Of a stretch of 64,000 nt of DNA, positions 55,729 through 62,364 are shown one piece after another. The translations under genes were made by a program, and so were the position numbers. Source of the DNA: Sphingopyxis sp. JAI108. GTDB taxonomy: Bacteria > Pseudomonadota > Alphaproteobacteria > Sphingomonadales > Sphingomonadaceae. A model generated the notes under the pieces. That model ran no database searches. It saw only the letters and a program-made list of their open reading frames with translations, and had not been told where the DNA came from. The stretch is from assembly GCF_013410105.1 (NCBI RefSeq), contig NZ_JACCCJ010000002.1, positions 124,001 to 188,000 on the forward strand, written 5' to 3'. Positions within the stretch are counted from its first letter, which is position 1. Each line of letters opens with the position of its first letter.

Positions 55729-56552
55729 GCGGCGCCTCCCGAAAGCGAGGCGAGCCGCCGGTAGGCATCGGCGGCAAAGCCCATCGAGAGCGTCTTGGGC
55801 ATGGGCTGGATATCCATCATCTGGAGCGGCGGACGGCCTCCGCCGGCGCCCGCGAGCCCGCTCGAACTGCTCGCCTGCGCGTGCCAGCCCGAGGGGGGGA
55901 AGGGTTTCATATTTTCGACCTTGCCGCCCTCTTCGAGCTTCACGCGAAAGCGTTCGCGGATCTCGCCAAGGCTGCGCATGCTGCCGTCGGCGGCGTAAAA
56001 GACCGAACGATTGGCGGCGGCGGCCTCGGGCATCATCGATGCGCCGGGCTGGTCGGGGTTGGCTGCGAGCGCCGTCAGGAATTTGGCGGCACCGCCGCTC
56101 CCGAGGAAATGCGCGAGATAGAGATCGACCGGCTCGGCGGCGCGGCCGATCCGGCTTTCGAGATAGGTGCGATTGTCACCGGTCAGCGCGGCCGCCATGT
56201 TCGAAGACGCCGTCGGATCGTCGCGCAGATCGAAAATCTGCTGGCGGAGCGCGGGGTCGGCGACGGTCAGCCGGCCCGACGCGTCGCGGCCGATCGCATC
56301 GGCAGCCCACGCTAGGCCATGGTTCGCGCCGTGGCGGTCGAGCGTTGCAAGCCAGGTCTGTCTGGTGAACTGATAAAGGCCGCGCGCCGATGAGGTCTGG
56401 GCCTGCGCGGCCGGATTATAGCCGCTCTCGACGCGGGCGACGTCGAACAGATAGTCGAAATCGATTCCCGACCGCGCCGACGCGTTCTGCACCGCATCGA
56501 GCACGGGTGCGGCGATGCGGCCGGCGCCTAGGGGATTGTTGATTGCGTTCAT
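55725..56552 (-). CDS. Flagellar lytic transglycosylase (SLT domain), without signal peptide
   Basis: A 275-residue protein with an SLT domain at residues 25-170: DVARVESGYNP with the catalytic Glu, ARGLYQFTRQTW and YLAHFLGSGGAAKFL. A Gly/Ser/Pro-rich C-terminal region follows. There is no Sec signal, so export through the flagellar apparatus is possible. The FlgJ of this cluster has only the rod-binding part, so this enzyme likely supplies the cell-wall opening step, as SltF does in Rhodobacter. First gene of the slt-flhA-fliA operon, 32 bases after a sigma-54 promoter. Confidence 0.82.
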   Translation of the reverse strand: MNAINNPLGAGRIAAPVLDAVQNASARSGIDFDYLFDVARVESGYNPAAQAQTSSARGLYQFTRQTWLATLDRHGANHGLAWAADAIGRDASGRLTVADPALRQQIFDLRDDPTASSNMAAALTGDNRTYLESRIGRAAEPVDLYLAHFLGSGGAAKFLTALAANPDQPGASMMPEAAAANRSVFYAADGSMRSLGEIRERFRVKLEEGGKVENMKPFPPSGWHAQASSSSGLAGAGGGRPPLQMMDIQPMPKTLSMGFAADAYRRLASLSGGAA

Positions 56553-56583
56553 GGCTCTGGTTCCGCTTGTTCAGCAGACCAAA

Positions 56584-56599
56584 AGCAATCATCGTGCCA
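56584..56599 (-). promoter_or_regulatory. Sigma-54 promoter of the slt-flhA-fliA operon
   Basis: On the minus strand it reads TGGCACGATGATTGCT, matching TGGCAC-N5-TTGC with the correct GG-N10-GC spacing. Transcription would start about 12 bases downstream, near 56573, 20 bases before the ATG at 56552. Confidence 0.85.
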
Positions 56600-56631
56600 T
56601 TTCTCGAAAGTCTAGGAAAATTATCTGGTTA

Positions 56632-56937
56632 TCAGTAGCTTAAAGCCGCACCCCGCGGTCGCGTGCCGCGGATTTCGTGATTCTTGTCAATCCTCTGACG
56701 CGTCCAGTTCTTCAAGATATTGACGCGCACCGCCGCGGCCTCAAGCTGGTTCAGCGTCTGCCCGATCAGCGCGCGCGCGCGATGTTCGCTGCCCGCGGGG
56801 ATCGCCGCGCCGCGAAACAGGATTACCGCAGTGGCGAGTTCCTCGGTCGCCGCGATGATCGCGCCGGCGTCGTGGCCGTCGAGCGCGCCGACGAGCGTGT
56901 TGAGCCGCGACTGAACCTCGTCCATCTGCGCCAGCAT
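56632..56937 (-). CDS. Small helical protein after flgM, FlgN-like position
   Basis: A 101-residue all-helical protein with MDEVQSRLNTLVGALDGHD and RALIGQTLNQLEAAAVRVNIL. Position directly after flgM (start/stop overlap TGATG) is where the FlgN chaperone for FlgK/FlgL is usually found, and size and helicity suit it, though similarity is too low for me to be sure. Confidence 0.6.
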   Translation of the reverse strand: MLAQMDEVQSRLNTLVGALDGHDAGAIIAATEELATAVILFRGAAIPAGSEHRARALIGQTLNQLEAAAVRVNILKNWTRQRIDKNHEIRGTRPRGAALSY

Positions 56938-57233
56938 CAGTCGGTCCCGCGGCCGTGGAAATCGAGCATGGCGCTCGCGATGATCGCCGGGTGGACGCCA
57001 TAGCTGCCATTCGCGATCGCCGTGCGCAGCGAGGCGACGCGTGCGACATCGACAGGCGGCGACTGGTCGGCCAGGCTGTTAGCGAGGCGCGTCAGCTTTG
57101 CGGTCGGTAGATTCTCCTGCGCCGGCTGGAGCTGCGCGGGCGCGCGCGCCGCGACATTGTCGCTGGCGACCCGCCGCAACGGGCCGGTGCGGCCGACGCC
57201 GCCAACGGGTCCGATCTTGCTGTCACCCGACAT
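56937..57233 (-). CDS. flgM: Anti-sigma-28 factor FlgM
   Basis: A 98-residue protein. The N-terminal half is disordered; the C-terminal part (VDVARVASLRTAIANGSYGV and IIASAMLDF) is the FliA-binding helix region of FlgM. It binds FliA until exported through the finished hook-basal body. GGAGG five bases upstream selects ATG 57233 over the in-frame codon four residues earlier. A candidate sigma-28 promoter lies at 57263-57289. Confidence 0.9.
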   Translation of the reverse strand: MSGDSKIGPVGGVGRTGPLRRVASDNVAARAPAQLQPAQENLPTAKLTRLANSLADQSPPVDVARVASLRTAIANGSYGVHPAIIASAMLDFHGRGTD

Positions 57234-57250
57234 AAAAGCCTCCATCCGGT

Positions 57251-57270
57251 GCCGTCAGAAAAGTGACGGC
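57251..57270. promoter_or_regulatory. FleQ-box-like palindrome before flgM
   Basis: GCCGTCA-GAAAAG-TGACGGC has perfect 7-base arms. Its core GTCA-N6-TGAC fits the FleQ box GTCA-NTAAAT-TGAC of Pseudomonas and matches the site at 58008-58025. Confidence 0.5.
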
Positions 57271-57289
57271 GCGGTTCACGAAGGCTTTA
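57263..57289 (-). promoter_or_regulatory. Candidate sigma-28 promoter of flgM
   Basis: On the minus strand TAAA is followed after exactly 15 bases by GCCGTCAC, near the sigma-28 consensus TAAA-N15-GCCGATAA (five of eight in the -10 part). The promoter overlaps the palindrome at 57251-57270. Confidence 0.4.
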
Positions 57290-57325
57290 ACGGACGCGAT
57301 CCGCGGCGATTAAGGCCGCCGATCA

Positions 57326-57376
57326 CAAAAAACAAAAGAAAGGCCCGGCGCCGTCGGAAAGCCGACAGCCCGGGCC
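57326..57376 (-). terminator. Rho-independent terminator of flgA
   Basis: GGCCCGG (57342-57348) pairs with CCGGGCC (57370-57376), with an inner GTCGG/CCGAC stem. In the direction of flgA the stem is followed by a T-rich run (57326-57341). This separates flgA from flgM. Confidence 0.8.
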
Positions 57377-57401
57377 CGGTGGATGGGTAAGCAGGCGAAA
57401 A

Positions 57402-57911
57402 TCAGTCTTGCAGCACCGCGCGTCCGGGGCCTGTGACGGTGGCGCTGAGCGACGACCGGGTGTCGTTGCCCTTGAGCGCGATCGTTTCGCCGACGCGCCC
57501 GTCCTCGGCGGCGATCGCGGCATAGCTGATCGAATAGCTGTCGGTGTCGATCGTCACGCGAACATTGTCGCCGCGGCGGATCACCGGGGCGCTTGCCGCG
57601 GGACGGGCATAGTTTGCCGCCGCGGGGGCCGCGCCGGCGGGGCCCGTCATCGGGACGCGCAGGCGCCAGCCGAGCGGGGCGCAGCGCACCGCGAGCGTGC
57701 GCGCGTCGATGGCGGTGATCGACGCCTGTTCGGGACAGCGCGCAAGCTTGATGCGGCGGTCGATCGGGGTCGCGGTGCGACCCAGGGCGCTGGCGATCGT
57801 TGCGGTCAGCGCATCGATCGATTGCCAGTCCTCGGTTGCCTGCTGGGCCCCGGCGATATGCGGGACGACGGTGGCGCAGGCGGCGAGGCCGGCGAGAATT
57901 TTGCGGGACAA
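57402..57911 (-). CDS. flgA: Flagellar P-ring assembly chaperone FlgA
   Basis: A 169-residue periplasmic protein with a signal peptide (SRKILAGLAACATVVPHIAGAQ). The C-terminal SAF-like domain shows VIRRGDNVRVTIDTDSYSI and LKGNDTRSSLSATVTGPG. FlgA helps FlgI assemble the P ring. The start is TTG 57911, chosen for the AAGGAGAT six bases upstream; a GTG at 57971 lies in the promoter. It has its own sigma-54 promoter and terminator and diverges from flgB. Confidence 0.87.
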   Translation of the reverse strand: MSRKILAGLAACATVVPHIAGAQQATEDWQSIDALTATIASALGRTATPIDRRIKLARCPEQASITAIDARTLAVRCAPLGWRLRVPMTGPAGAAPAAANYARPAASAPVIRRGDNVRVTIDTDSYSISYAAIAAEDGRVGETIALKGNDTRSSLSATVTGPGRAVLQD

Positions 57912-57950
57912 GGTCGATCTCCTTCGATCCGATAGGCTCGCCCGATATTG

Positions 57951-57966
57951 TGCAGGAAGCGTGCCA
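57951..57966 (-). promoter_or_regulatory. Sigma-54 promoter of flgA
   Basis: On the minus strand it reads TGGCACGCTTCCTGCA, with correct GG-N10-GC spacing; the -12 element is CTGC rather than TTGC. The expected start is near 57940, 15 bases before the flgA ribosome site. Confidence 0.7.
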
Positions 57967-58007
57967 GTCACGGTTTGACGCGCGGTTCCGCCGGACGCGA
58001 CCGCGCG

Positions 58008-58025
58008 TCGTCAGATTTTTGACGA
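58008..58025. promoter_or_regulatory. FleQ-box-like palindrome between flgA and flgB promoters
   Basis: TCGTCA-GATTTT-TGACGA is a perfect palindrome with 6-base arms and a 6-base spacer. Core GTCA-N6-TGAC is the same as before flgM (57251-57270). Its position about 80 bases upstream of the rightward sigma-54 promoter suits an enhancer. Confidence 0.55.
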
Positions 58026-58087
58026 GCCGCTCGGCGTCGTTTGCATGATCTTATATAAATAGCTGAAATAATGAGAAAAATCATGTT

Positions 58088-58103
58088 TGGCACGGCCATT
58101 GCA
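58088..58103 (+). promoter_or_regulatory. Sigma-54 promoter of the flgBCDEFGHIJK operon
   Basis: TGGCACGGCCATTGCA is a near-consensus sigma-54 element (TGGCACG-N4-TTGCA) with GG-N10-GC spacing. The expected start is near 58115, leaving a leader of about 137 bases before flgB. Confidence 0.9.
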
Positions 58104-58251
58104 TTATGCCTTGGTGTTTTTCCGCGCGTCCGTGCCAGCCGGCCGGACCCCGGCGAACGGCTCCGACGCCGGAGGGCGGCAACCGAAGGCCTGCCGCTGG
58201 ATGGCGGGATTGGAAGGCCCGCCGCCGGATGGCGGAAATGGAAGGAATGTG

Positions 58252-58593
58252 ATGATGGCATCCGAGAAACTCTTTGGCCTGCATGCGACGGCACTCCAGC
58301 TTCGCAGCCAGCGCATGATGATGCTCGCGTCGAACATCGCGAATGCCGCGACGCCGGGTTACAAGGCGCGCGATCTCGACTTCGCCAAGGCGCTGGACCT
58401 CGCGCAGCAAGGTGCCTCGACCGAAAGCGCGGAGTCGTACCGGGTGCCCGTCCAGGCGTCGCTTGACGGCAATACCGTCGAGATGGCGACCGAGCAGACC
58501 GCCTATGCCGAAAACGCGCTCGCCTATCGTTCGAGCCTCGCTTTCCTCAGCGGCCGCATCAACACGCTGTCGCGCGCGCTGAAGGGCGAATGA
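58252..58593 (+). CDS. flgB: Flagellar basal-body rod protein FlgB
   Basis: A 113-residue proximal rod subunit with the flagellar N-terminal motif LASNIANAATPGYKARDLDF (residues 28-47) and a C-terminal helix (YAENALAYRSSLAFLSGRIN). It is exported by the flagellar type III system. GAAGGA precedes two adjacent ATGs (58252, 58255); either may be used. First gene of the operon; its end overlaps flgC (ATGA). Confidence 0.92.
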   Translation: MMASEKLFGLHATALQLRSQRMMMLASNIANAATPGYKARDLDFAKALDLAQQGASTESAESYRVPVQASLDGNTVEMATEQTAYAENALAYRSSLAFLSGRINTLSRALKGE

Positions 58594-59000
58594 CGATGAA
58601 CGGCAATTTCTCCGTCTTCGACATCAGCGGTCGCGCCATGTCGGCGCAGCTCGTCCGGCTGAACACCACCGCCTCGAACCTCGCCAACGCGGGGACGGTC
58701 GCGGGCAGCGAAGCGGGCGCCTTCCGCTCGCTGAAGCCCGTCTTTCGCACTGTGATGGACGACCATGGCCGCGCGACGGTGCAGATCGACCAGGTCACGA
58801 CCTCGAAAATGGCGCCTTCGAAGCGCCACGATCCGTCGAACCCGCTCGCCGACGCCGACGGCAACGTCTGGGAAGCCGCGGTCGATAGCGCCGCCGAGCT
58901 CGTCGAGATGGTCGAGACCGCGCGCCAGTATCAGAACAATGTCCAGGTCCTCGAAACCGCGAAGGGCCTGATCAACGAAACCCTCAGGATGGGACAGTAA
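58590..59000 (+). CDS. flgC: Flagellar basal-body rod protein FlgC
   Basis: A 136-residue rod protein: VFDISGRAMSAQLVRLNTTA and SNLANAGTV at the N-terminus, then VDSAAELVEMVETARQYQNN and KGLINETLRMGQ at the C-terminus. It builds the proximal rod with FlgB and FlgF. One base separates it from flgD. Confidence 0.95.
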   Translation: MTMNGNFSVFDISGRAMSAQLVRLNTTASNLANAGTVAGSEAGAFRSLKPVFRTVMDDHGRATVQIDQVTTSKMAPSKRHDPSNPLADADGNVWEAAVDSAAELVEMVETARQYQNNVQVLETAKGLINETLRMGQ

Positions 59001-59001
59001 G

Positions 59002-59301
59002 ATGGGCGTCTACAGCATCACGAACAACAATCCGGTGATCCAGCCGAAAGGCAGCAGTCAGCAGATGGACCAGAGCGATTTCCTTCGCCTGATGACCGCG
59101 CAGCTGTCGCAGCAGGATCCTTTCAACCCCGTCGATAACACCGAGATGGTCGCGCAGATGGCGCAATTCTCGAGCCTCGCGGGGATCAGCGAAACCAACA
59201 CGGTGCTCGCGCAGATTTCGGAGCAGCTCGCCGCGCAGACGCAGCTGCTTCAGGACATCAAGGCCGCAACGCCCTCGACCCCCACCACCCAGGAAGGATA
59301 A
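59002..59301 (+). CDS. flgD: Flagellar hook-capping protein FlgD, short form
   Basis: A 99-residue FlgD with the conserved N-terminal region (MDQSDFLRLMTAQLSQQDPF, VDNTEMVAQMAQFS) needed for hook assembly, but without the C-terminal Tudor/FnIII-like part of the 230-residue enteric protein. There is a clean stop and flgE starts four bases later, so it is not a frameshift. Short FlgD proteins occur in other alphaproteobacteria. It caps the growing hook. Confidence 0.9.
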   Translation: MGVYSITNNNPVIQPKGSSQQMDQSDFLRLMTAQLSQQDPFNPVDNTEMVAQMAQFSSLAGISETNTVLAQISEQLAAQTQLLQDIKAATPSTPTTQEG

Positions 59302-59305
59302 GTCC

Positions 59306-60133
59306 ATGTCATTCTTTACCTCGCTTTCGGGCCTCAAGGCCTCGCAAACCGACATGTCGGTCATCTCGAACAATATCGCCAACGCGGGCTCGGTCGGCTT
59401 CAAGCGCAGCAAGGCGCAGTTCGGCGACATTTTCGCTTCGTCGCCGACGCAGTCGACGAAGACGATCGCGGGCCAGGGCACGCGCCTCAATGGCATCACC
59501 CAGCAGTTCACGCAGGGATCGTACGAAGCGAGCGAAAAGACGCTCGACATGGCGATCGTCGGCGAGGGCATGTTCATCGTGAAGGGCAATCCCCCGACCG
59601 AGGCGATCACCTATACGCGCAACGGTTCGTTCGAACCGACGCCCGATGGCTATGTCATCGACACGACGGGCGCAAAGCTCCAGCTCCTGCCCGTTGACGC
59701 CAACGGCAACGTCACCAACAACACGCTCGCCGGCGCCTATGACCTGCAACTGCCCACGGGCGCGCCGTCCGATCCGACCTCGTCGCTGGTCAATGTGTCG
59801 ATCGGCCTCGACGGCCTCGTCACGGCGACCTTCGCCAATGGCGAGGACCAGATGCTCGGCAAGGTCGCGATGGCAACCTTCCCGACGATGTCGGGCCTGC
59901 GCCCGACCGGCGACGCGCACTGGCAGTCGACGGGCGAAAGCGGCGCGCCGACGATCGACGGTCCGACCAGCGGCTCGATGGGCGCGGTTCGTTCGGGGGC
60001 GCTCGAACGGTCGAACGTCGATATCACCGAGGAACTGGTGATGCTGATGTCGGCGCAACGCAATTTCCAGGCCAATGCCAAAGCGATCGAGGGCGCGTCG
60101 CAGCTGACCCAGACGATCATCGGCATGCGCTGA
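59306..60133 (+). CDS. flgE: Flagellar hook protein FlgE, short form
   Basis: A 275-residue hook subunit. The N-terminal MSVISNNIANAGSVGFKRSK and C-terminal VDITEELVMLMSAQRNFQAN / IEGASQLTQTIIGMR are canonical. It is much shorter than the 400-residue enteric FlgE, so the outer D2 region is likely missing. The flgF gene follows 35 bases later. Exported by the flagellar type III system; assembles under the FlgD cap. Confidence 0.92.
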   Translation: MSFFTSLSGLKASQTDMSVISNNIANAGSVGFKRSKAQFGDIFASSPTQSTKTIAGQGTRLNGITQQFTQGSYEASEKTLDMAIVGEGMFIVKGNPPTEAITYTRNGSFEPTPDGYVIDTTGAKLQLLPVDANGNVTNNTLAGAYDLQLPTGAPSDPTSSLVNVSIGLDGLVTATFANGEDQMLGKVAMATFPTMSGLRPTGDAHWQSTGESGAPTIDGPTSGSMGAVRSGALERSNVDITEELVMLMSAQRNFQANAKAIEGASQLTQTIIGMR

Positions 60134-60168
60134 CGCAGCCCTGACCGCCGCCTGCCGGGAGTATCCAG

Positions 60169-60912
60169 ATGGACCGCCTCATCTATACCAGCCTTACCGC
60201 GATGCGGGGCAGCATGTCCCGGCAGACGGCGATCGCCAACAATCTGGCGAACGCGCAGACGCCCGGCTTCCGCGCCGATATGGCCAATGCCCAGTCGTTG
60301 TGGCTCGACGGCAGCGGGCTCGACGCGCGCGCGATGTCGTCGGAAGAAGTGCTCGGCGCCGACATGCGCGCCGGCACCGTCACCCAGACGGGCCGCGACC
60401 TCGACATCGCGATGCAGGGCGACGCTTTGCTGGTCGTGCAGGCGAAGGATGGCGAAGAAGCTTATACGCGGCGCGGCGACCTGCAGGTCGCGCCGAGCGG
60501 GCTCTTGACCACCGGGGACGGCAATCCCGTCCAGGGCACGCAGGGCCCGGTGACGATCCCGCCCGCCGACGCGATCACCATCGACCAGGAAGGTCGTGTG
60601 TGGATCGTGCCGCAGGGAGGCGACGCCGAGAATCCGCAGGAAGTCGACCGGCTGCGGCTCGCGACGCCGGCGGGGTCGGAGATCGCCAAGGGGCTCGACG
60701 GCCTGTTCCGCGTGAAGGGCGGCGGCATCCTGCCCGACGATCCCGAAGCGCGCCTCCTCACCCGCTCGATCGAAGGATCGAACGTCACCGCCACCAGCGC
60801 GCTCGTCGAGATGATCGAGGCGAGCCGCAGCTGGGACACGCAATTGAAGATGATCGGCGACGTGCGCGACATGGACAGCGCGACCGCCAATCTGATGCAG
60901 CTCCCCCGTTAA
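60169..60912 (+). CDS. flgF: Flagellar basal-body rod protein FlgF
   Basis: A 247-residue proximal rod protein: YTSLTAMRGSMSRQTAIANN and LANAQTPGFRADM at the N-terminus, the SRSIEGSNV-like TRSIEGSNVTATSALVEMIE and SRSWDTQLKMI at the C-terminus. A GGGAG lies seven bases before the ATG. Twelve bases separate it from flgG. Confidence 0.93.
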   Translation: MDRLIYTSLTAMRGSMSRQTAIANNLANAQTPGFRADMANAQSLWLDGSGLDARAMSSEEVLGADMRAGTVTQTGRDLDIAMQGDALLVVQAKDGEEAYTRRGDLQVAPSGLLTTGDGNPVQGTQGPVTIPPADAITIDQEGRVWIVPQGGDAENPQEVDRLRLATPAGSEIAKGLDGLFRVKGGGILPDDPEARLLTRSIEGSNVTATSALVEMIEASRSWDTQLKMIGDVRDMDSATANLMQLPR

Positions 60913-60924
60913 GGAGAATTTGAA

Positions 60925-61710
60925 ATGAGTATCGGTGCCTTGCACGTCGCGCGGACCGGTCTGGATGCCCAGGGCTTCCGGATGCAGGTGATCGCCAACA
61001 ACCTCGCCAACGTCAACACGACGGGTTTCAAGCGCGACCGCGCGAGCTTCGAGACGCTGAGTTATCAGATGATGACGCAGGCGGGCGCGCAATCGACCGC
61101 CGAAAACCGCTATGCGACAGGGCTCAACCTCGGCACCGGCGTCGCCTTGAACGGCACCGCGCGCATCGATACGCAGGGCAGCTTCCAGACGACGGGCAAC
61201 GGCCTCGACGTCGCGATCGACGGCGCCGGCTATTTCCAGGTCGAAATGCCCGACGGGCGTATCGGCTATACCCGCGCCGGCAATTTCGGCCGCTCGCCCG
61301 ACGGGACGATCGTGACCTCGGACGGGAAGCCGCTGACCCCCGCGATCCAGATCCCCGAAGACGCGAGCAATGTGACGATCGGACTCGACGGCACCGTGTC
61401 GGCGACCGCCGCCGACGGCACCGCGCTCGAGCTCGGCCGGATGGAGATCGCGCGCTTTGCCAACCCGGCGGGGCTGCAGGCGATCGGCGGCAACATGCTC
61501 GTCGAGACGCAGGCCTCGGGCGCCCCGCTCGTCGGCGGTGCGGGCGAGGAAGGTCGCGGATCCTTGCGCGGCGGCATGCTCGAGGGATCGAATGTCAATG
61601 TGGTCGAGGAACTCGTCGACATGATCGAGACGCAGCGCGCTTATGAGGTCAATTCGAAGATGATTTCGGCCACCGACGAGATGATGAAAAATGCGTCGCA
61701 GACTCTCTAG
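60925..61710 (+). CDS. flgG: Flagellar distal rod protein FlgG
   Basis: A 261-residue distal rod protein with IANNLANVNTTGFKRDRASF, YFQVEMPDGRIGYTRAGNF and the C-terminal GSNVNVVEELVDMIETQRAY / EVNSKMISATDEMM. Length matches the family (about 260). AAGGAGAA precedes the ATG. The last 20 bases overlap flgH in another frame, so translation is probably coupled. Confidence 0.97.
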   Translation: MSIGALHVARTGLDAQGFRMQVIANNLANVNTTGFKRDRASFETLSYQMMTQAGAQSTAENRYATGLNLGTGVALNGTARIDTQGSFQTTGNGLDVAIDGAGYFQVEMPDGRIGYTRAGNFGRSPDGTIVTSDGKPLTPAIQIPEDASNVTIGLDGTVSATAADGTALELGRMEIARFANPAGLQAIGGNMLVETQASGAPLVGGAGEEGRGSLRGGMLEGSNVNVVEELVDMIETQRAYEVNSKMISATDEMMKNASQTL

Positions 61711-62350
61711 GCTGGCGCTGCTGGCCCTCGCGCTTGCGCCCATGGGGGCGCAGGCGAAGGACAAGCTGCCGCCCGACGCCTTTGCGGTGTCGATGCCGCT
61801 GCCCCCGCCGCCGCCGCCCGCGAACGGCTCGATCTTTCAAGGCGCCTATGTGCCGCTCACCTCGGGCGGGCGCGCGGGCGCCATCGGCGACATCATCACG
61901 ATCCAGCTCGTCGAGCGCACCGCCGCGACAAAGAGCAACGCCGCGGGTACGCAGCGCGACGGCGATATCGGCCTCAGCCCGCCGACCACCGGTCCGCTGT
62001 CGCTTTTCAACCCCAGCGATATCGCGATGGGGGGCGGCCAGCAGTTCAAGGGCAAGGGTGAGGCGTCGCAGTCGAACGCGCTGTCGGGCGAGGTCAGCGT
62101 GACTGTCGCCGCCGTCTATCCCAACGGCACGATGCTCGTGAAGGGCGAGAAATTCCTGACGCTCAATCGCGGCGACGAGCGCGTCCAGATTTCGGGGATC
62201 GTGCGCGCGATCGACATCAGCCCCGACAACCGCATCCTGTCGACGCGCGTCGCCAATGCGAACATCCGCTACGTCGGCAAGGGCGAGATCGCCCGCGCCA
62301 GCCGGCAAGGCTGGCTGCAGCGCTTCTTCTCGATCATCAGCCCCTTCTAA
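61691..62350 (+). CDS. flgH: Flagellar L-ring protein FlgH without lipobox cysteine
   Basis: A 219-residue L-ring protein: a Sec-type signal peptide (RRRLSRLALLALALAPMGAQA), then GSIFQGAYVPL, RAGAIGDIITIQLVERTAA, GEVSVTVAAVYPNGTMLVKG and ISPDNRILSTRVANANIRY. FlgH is normally an outer-membrane lipoprotein, but this protein has no cysteine at all, so it cannot be lipidated in the usual way. The start at ATG 61691 overlaps flgG; no upstream extension could add a lipobox because it would lie inside flgG. The rest of the protein looks complete. Confidence 0.93.
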   Translation: MRRRLSRLALLALALAPMGAQAKDKLPPDAFAVSMPLPPPPPPANGSIFQGAYVPLTSGGRAGAIGDIITIQLVERTAATKSNAAGTQRDGDIGLSPPTTGPLSLFNPSDIAMGGGQQFKGKGEASQSNALSGEVSVTVAAVYPNGTMLVKGEKFLTLNRGDERVQISGIVRAIDISPDNRILSTRVANANIRYVGKGEIARASRQGWLQRFFSIISPF

Positions 62351-62364
62351 CCGAGGAATTTGAA

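Larger units (their letters stand above)
57912..58251. other. 340-base divergent control region between flgA and flgB
   Basis: No gene is supported here. The region holds two divergent sigma-54 promoters (57951-57966 leftward, 58088-58103 rightward), a FleQ-box-like palindrome between them (58008-58025), a near-match GTCA-N5-TGAC at 57967-57979, and an AT-rich stretch (about 58040-58085) unlike its GC-rich surroundings. After the rightward promoter there is a leader of about 140 bases with repeated GGATGGCGG-like units. Confidence 0.7.

Noticed and set aside
58071..58251. Short open frames in the leader of flgB that could be a small protein.
   Set aside because: They begin inside or next to the sigma-54 promoter, lack a ribosome site, and their translations are Arg/Gly/Pro-rich without any recognisable pattern.
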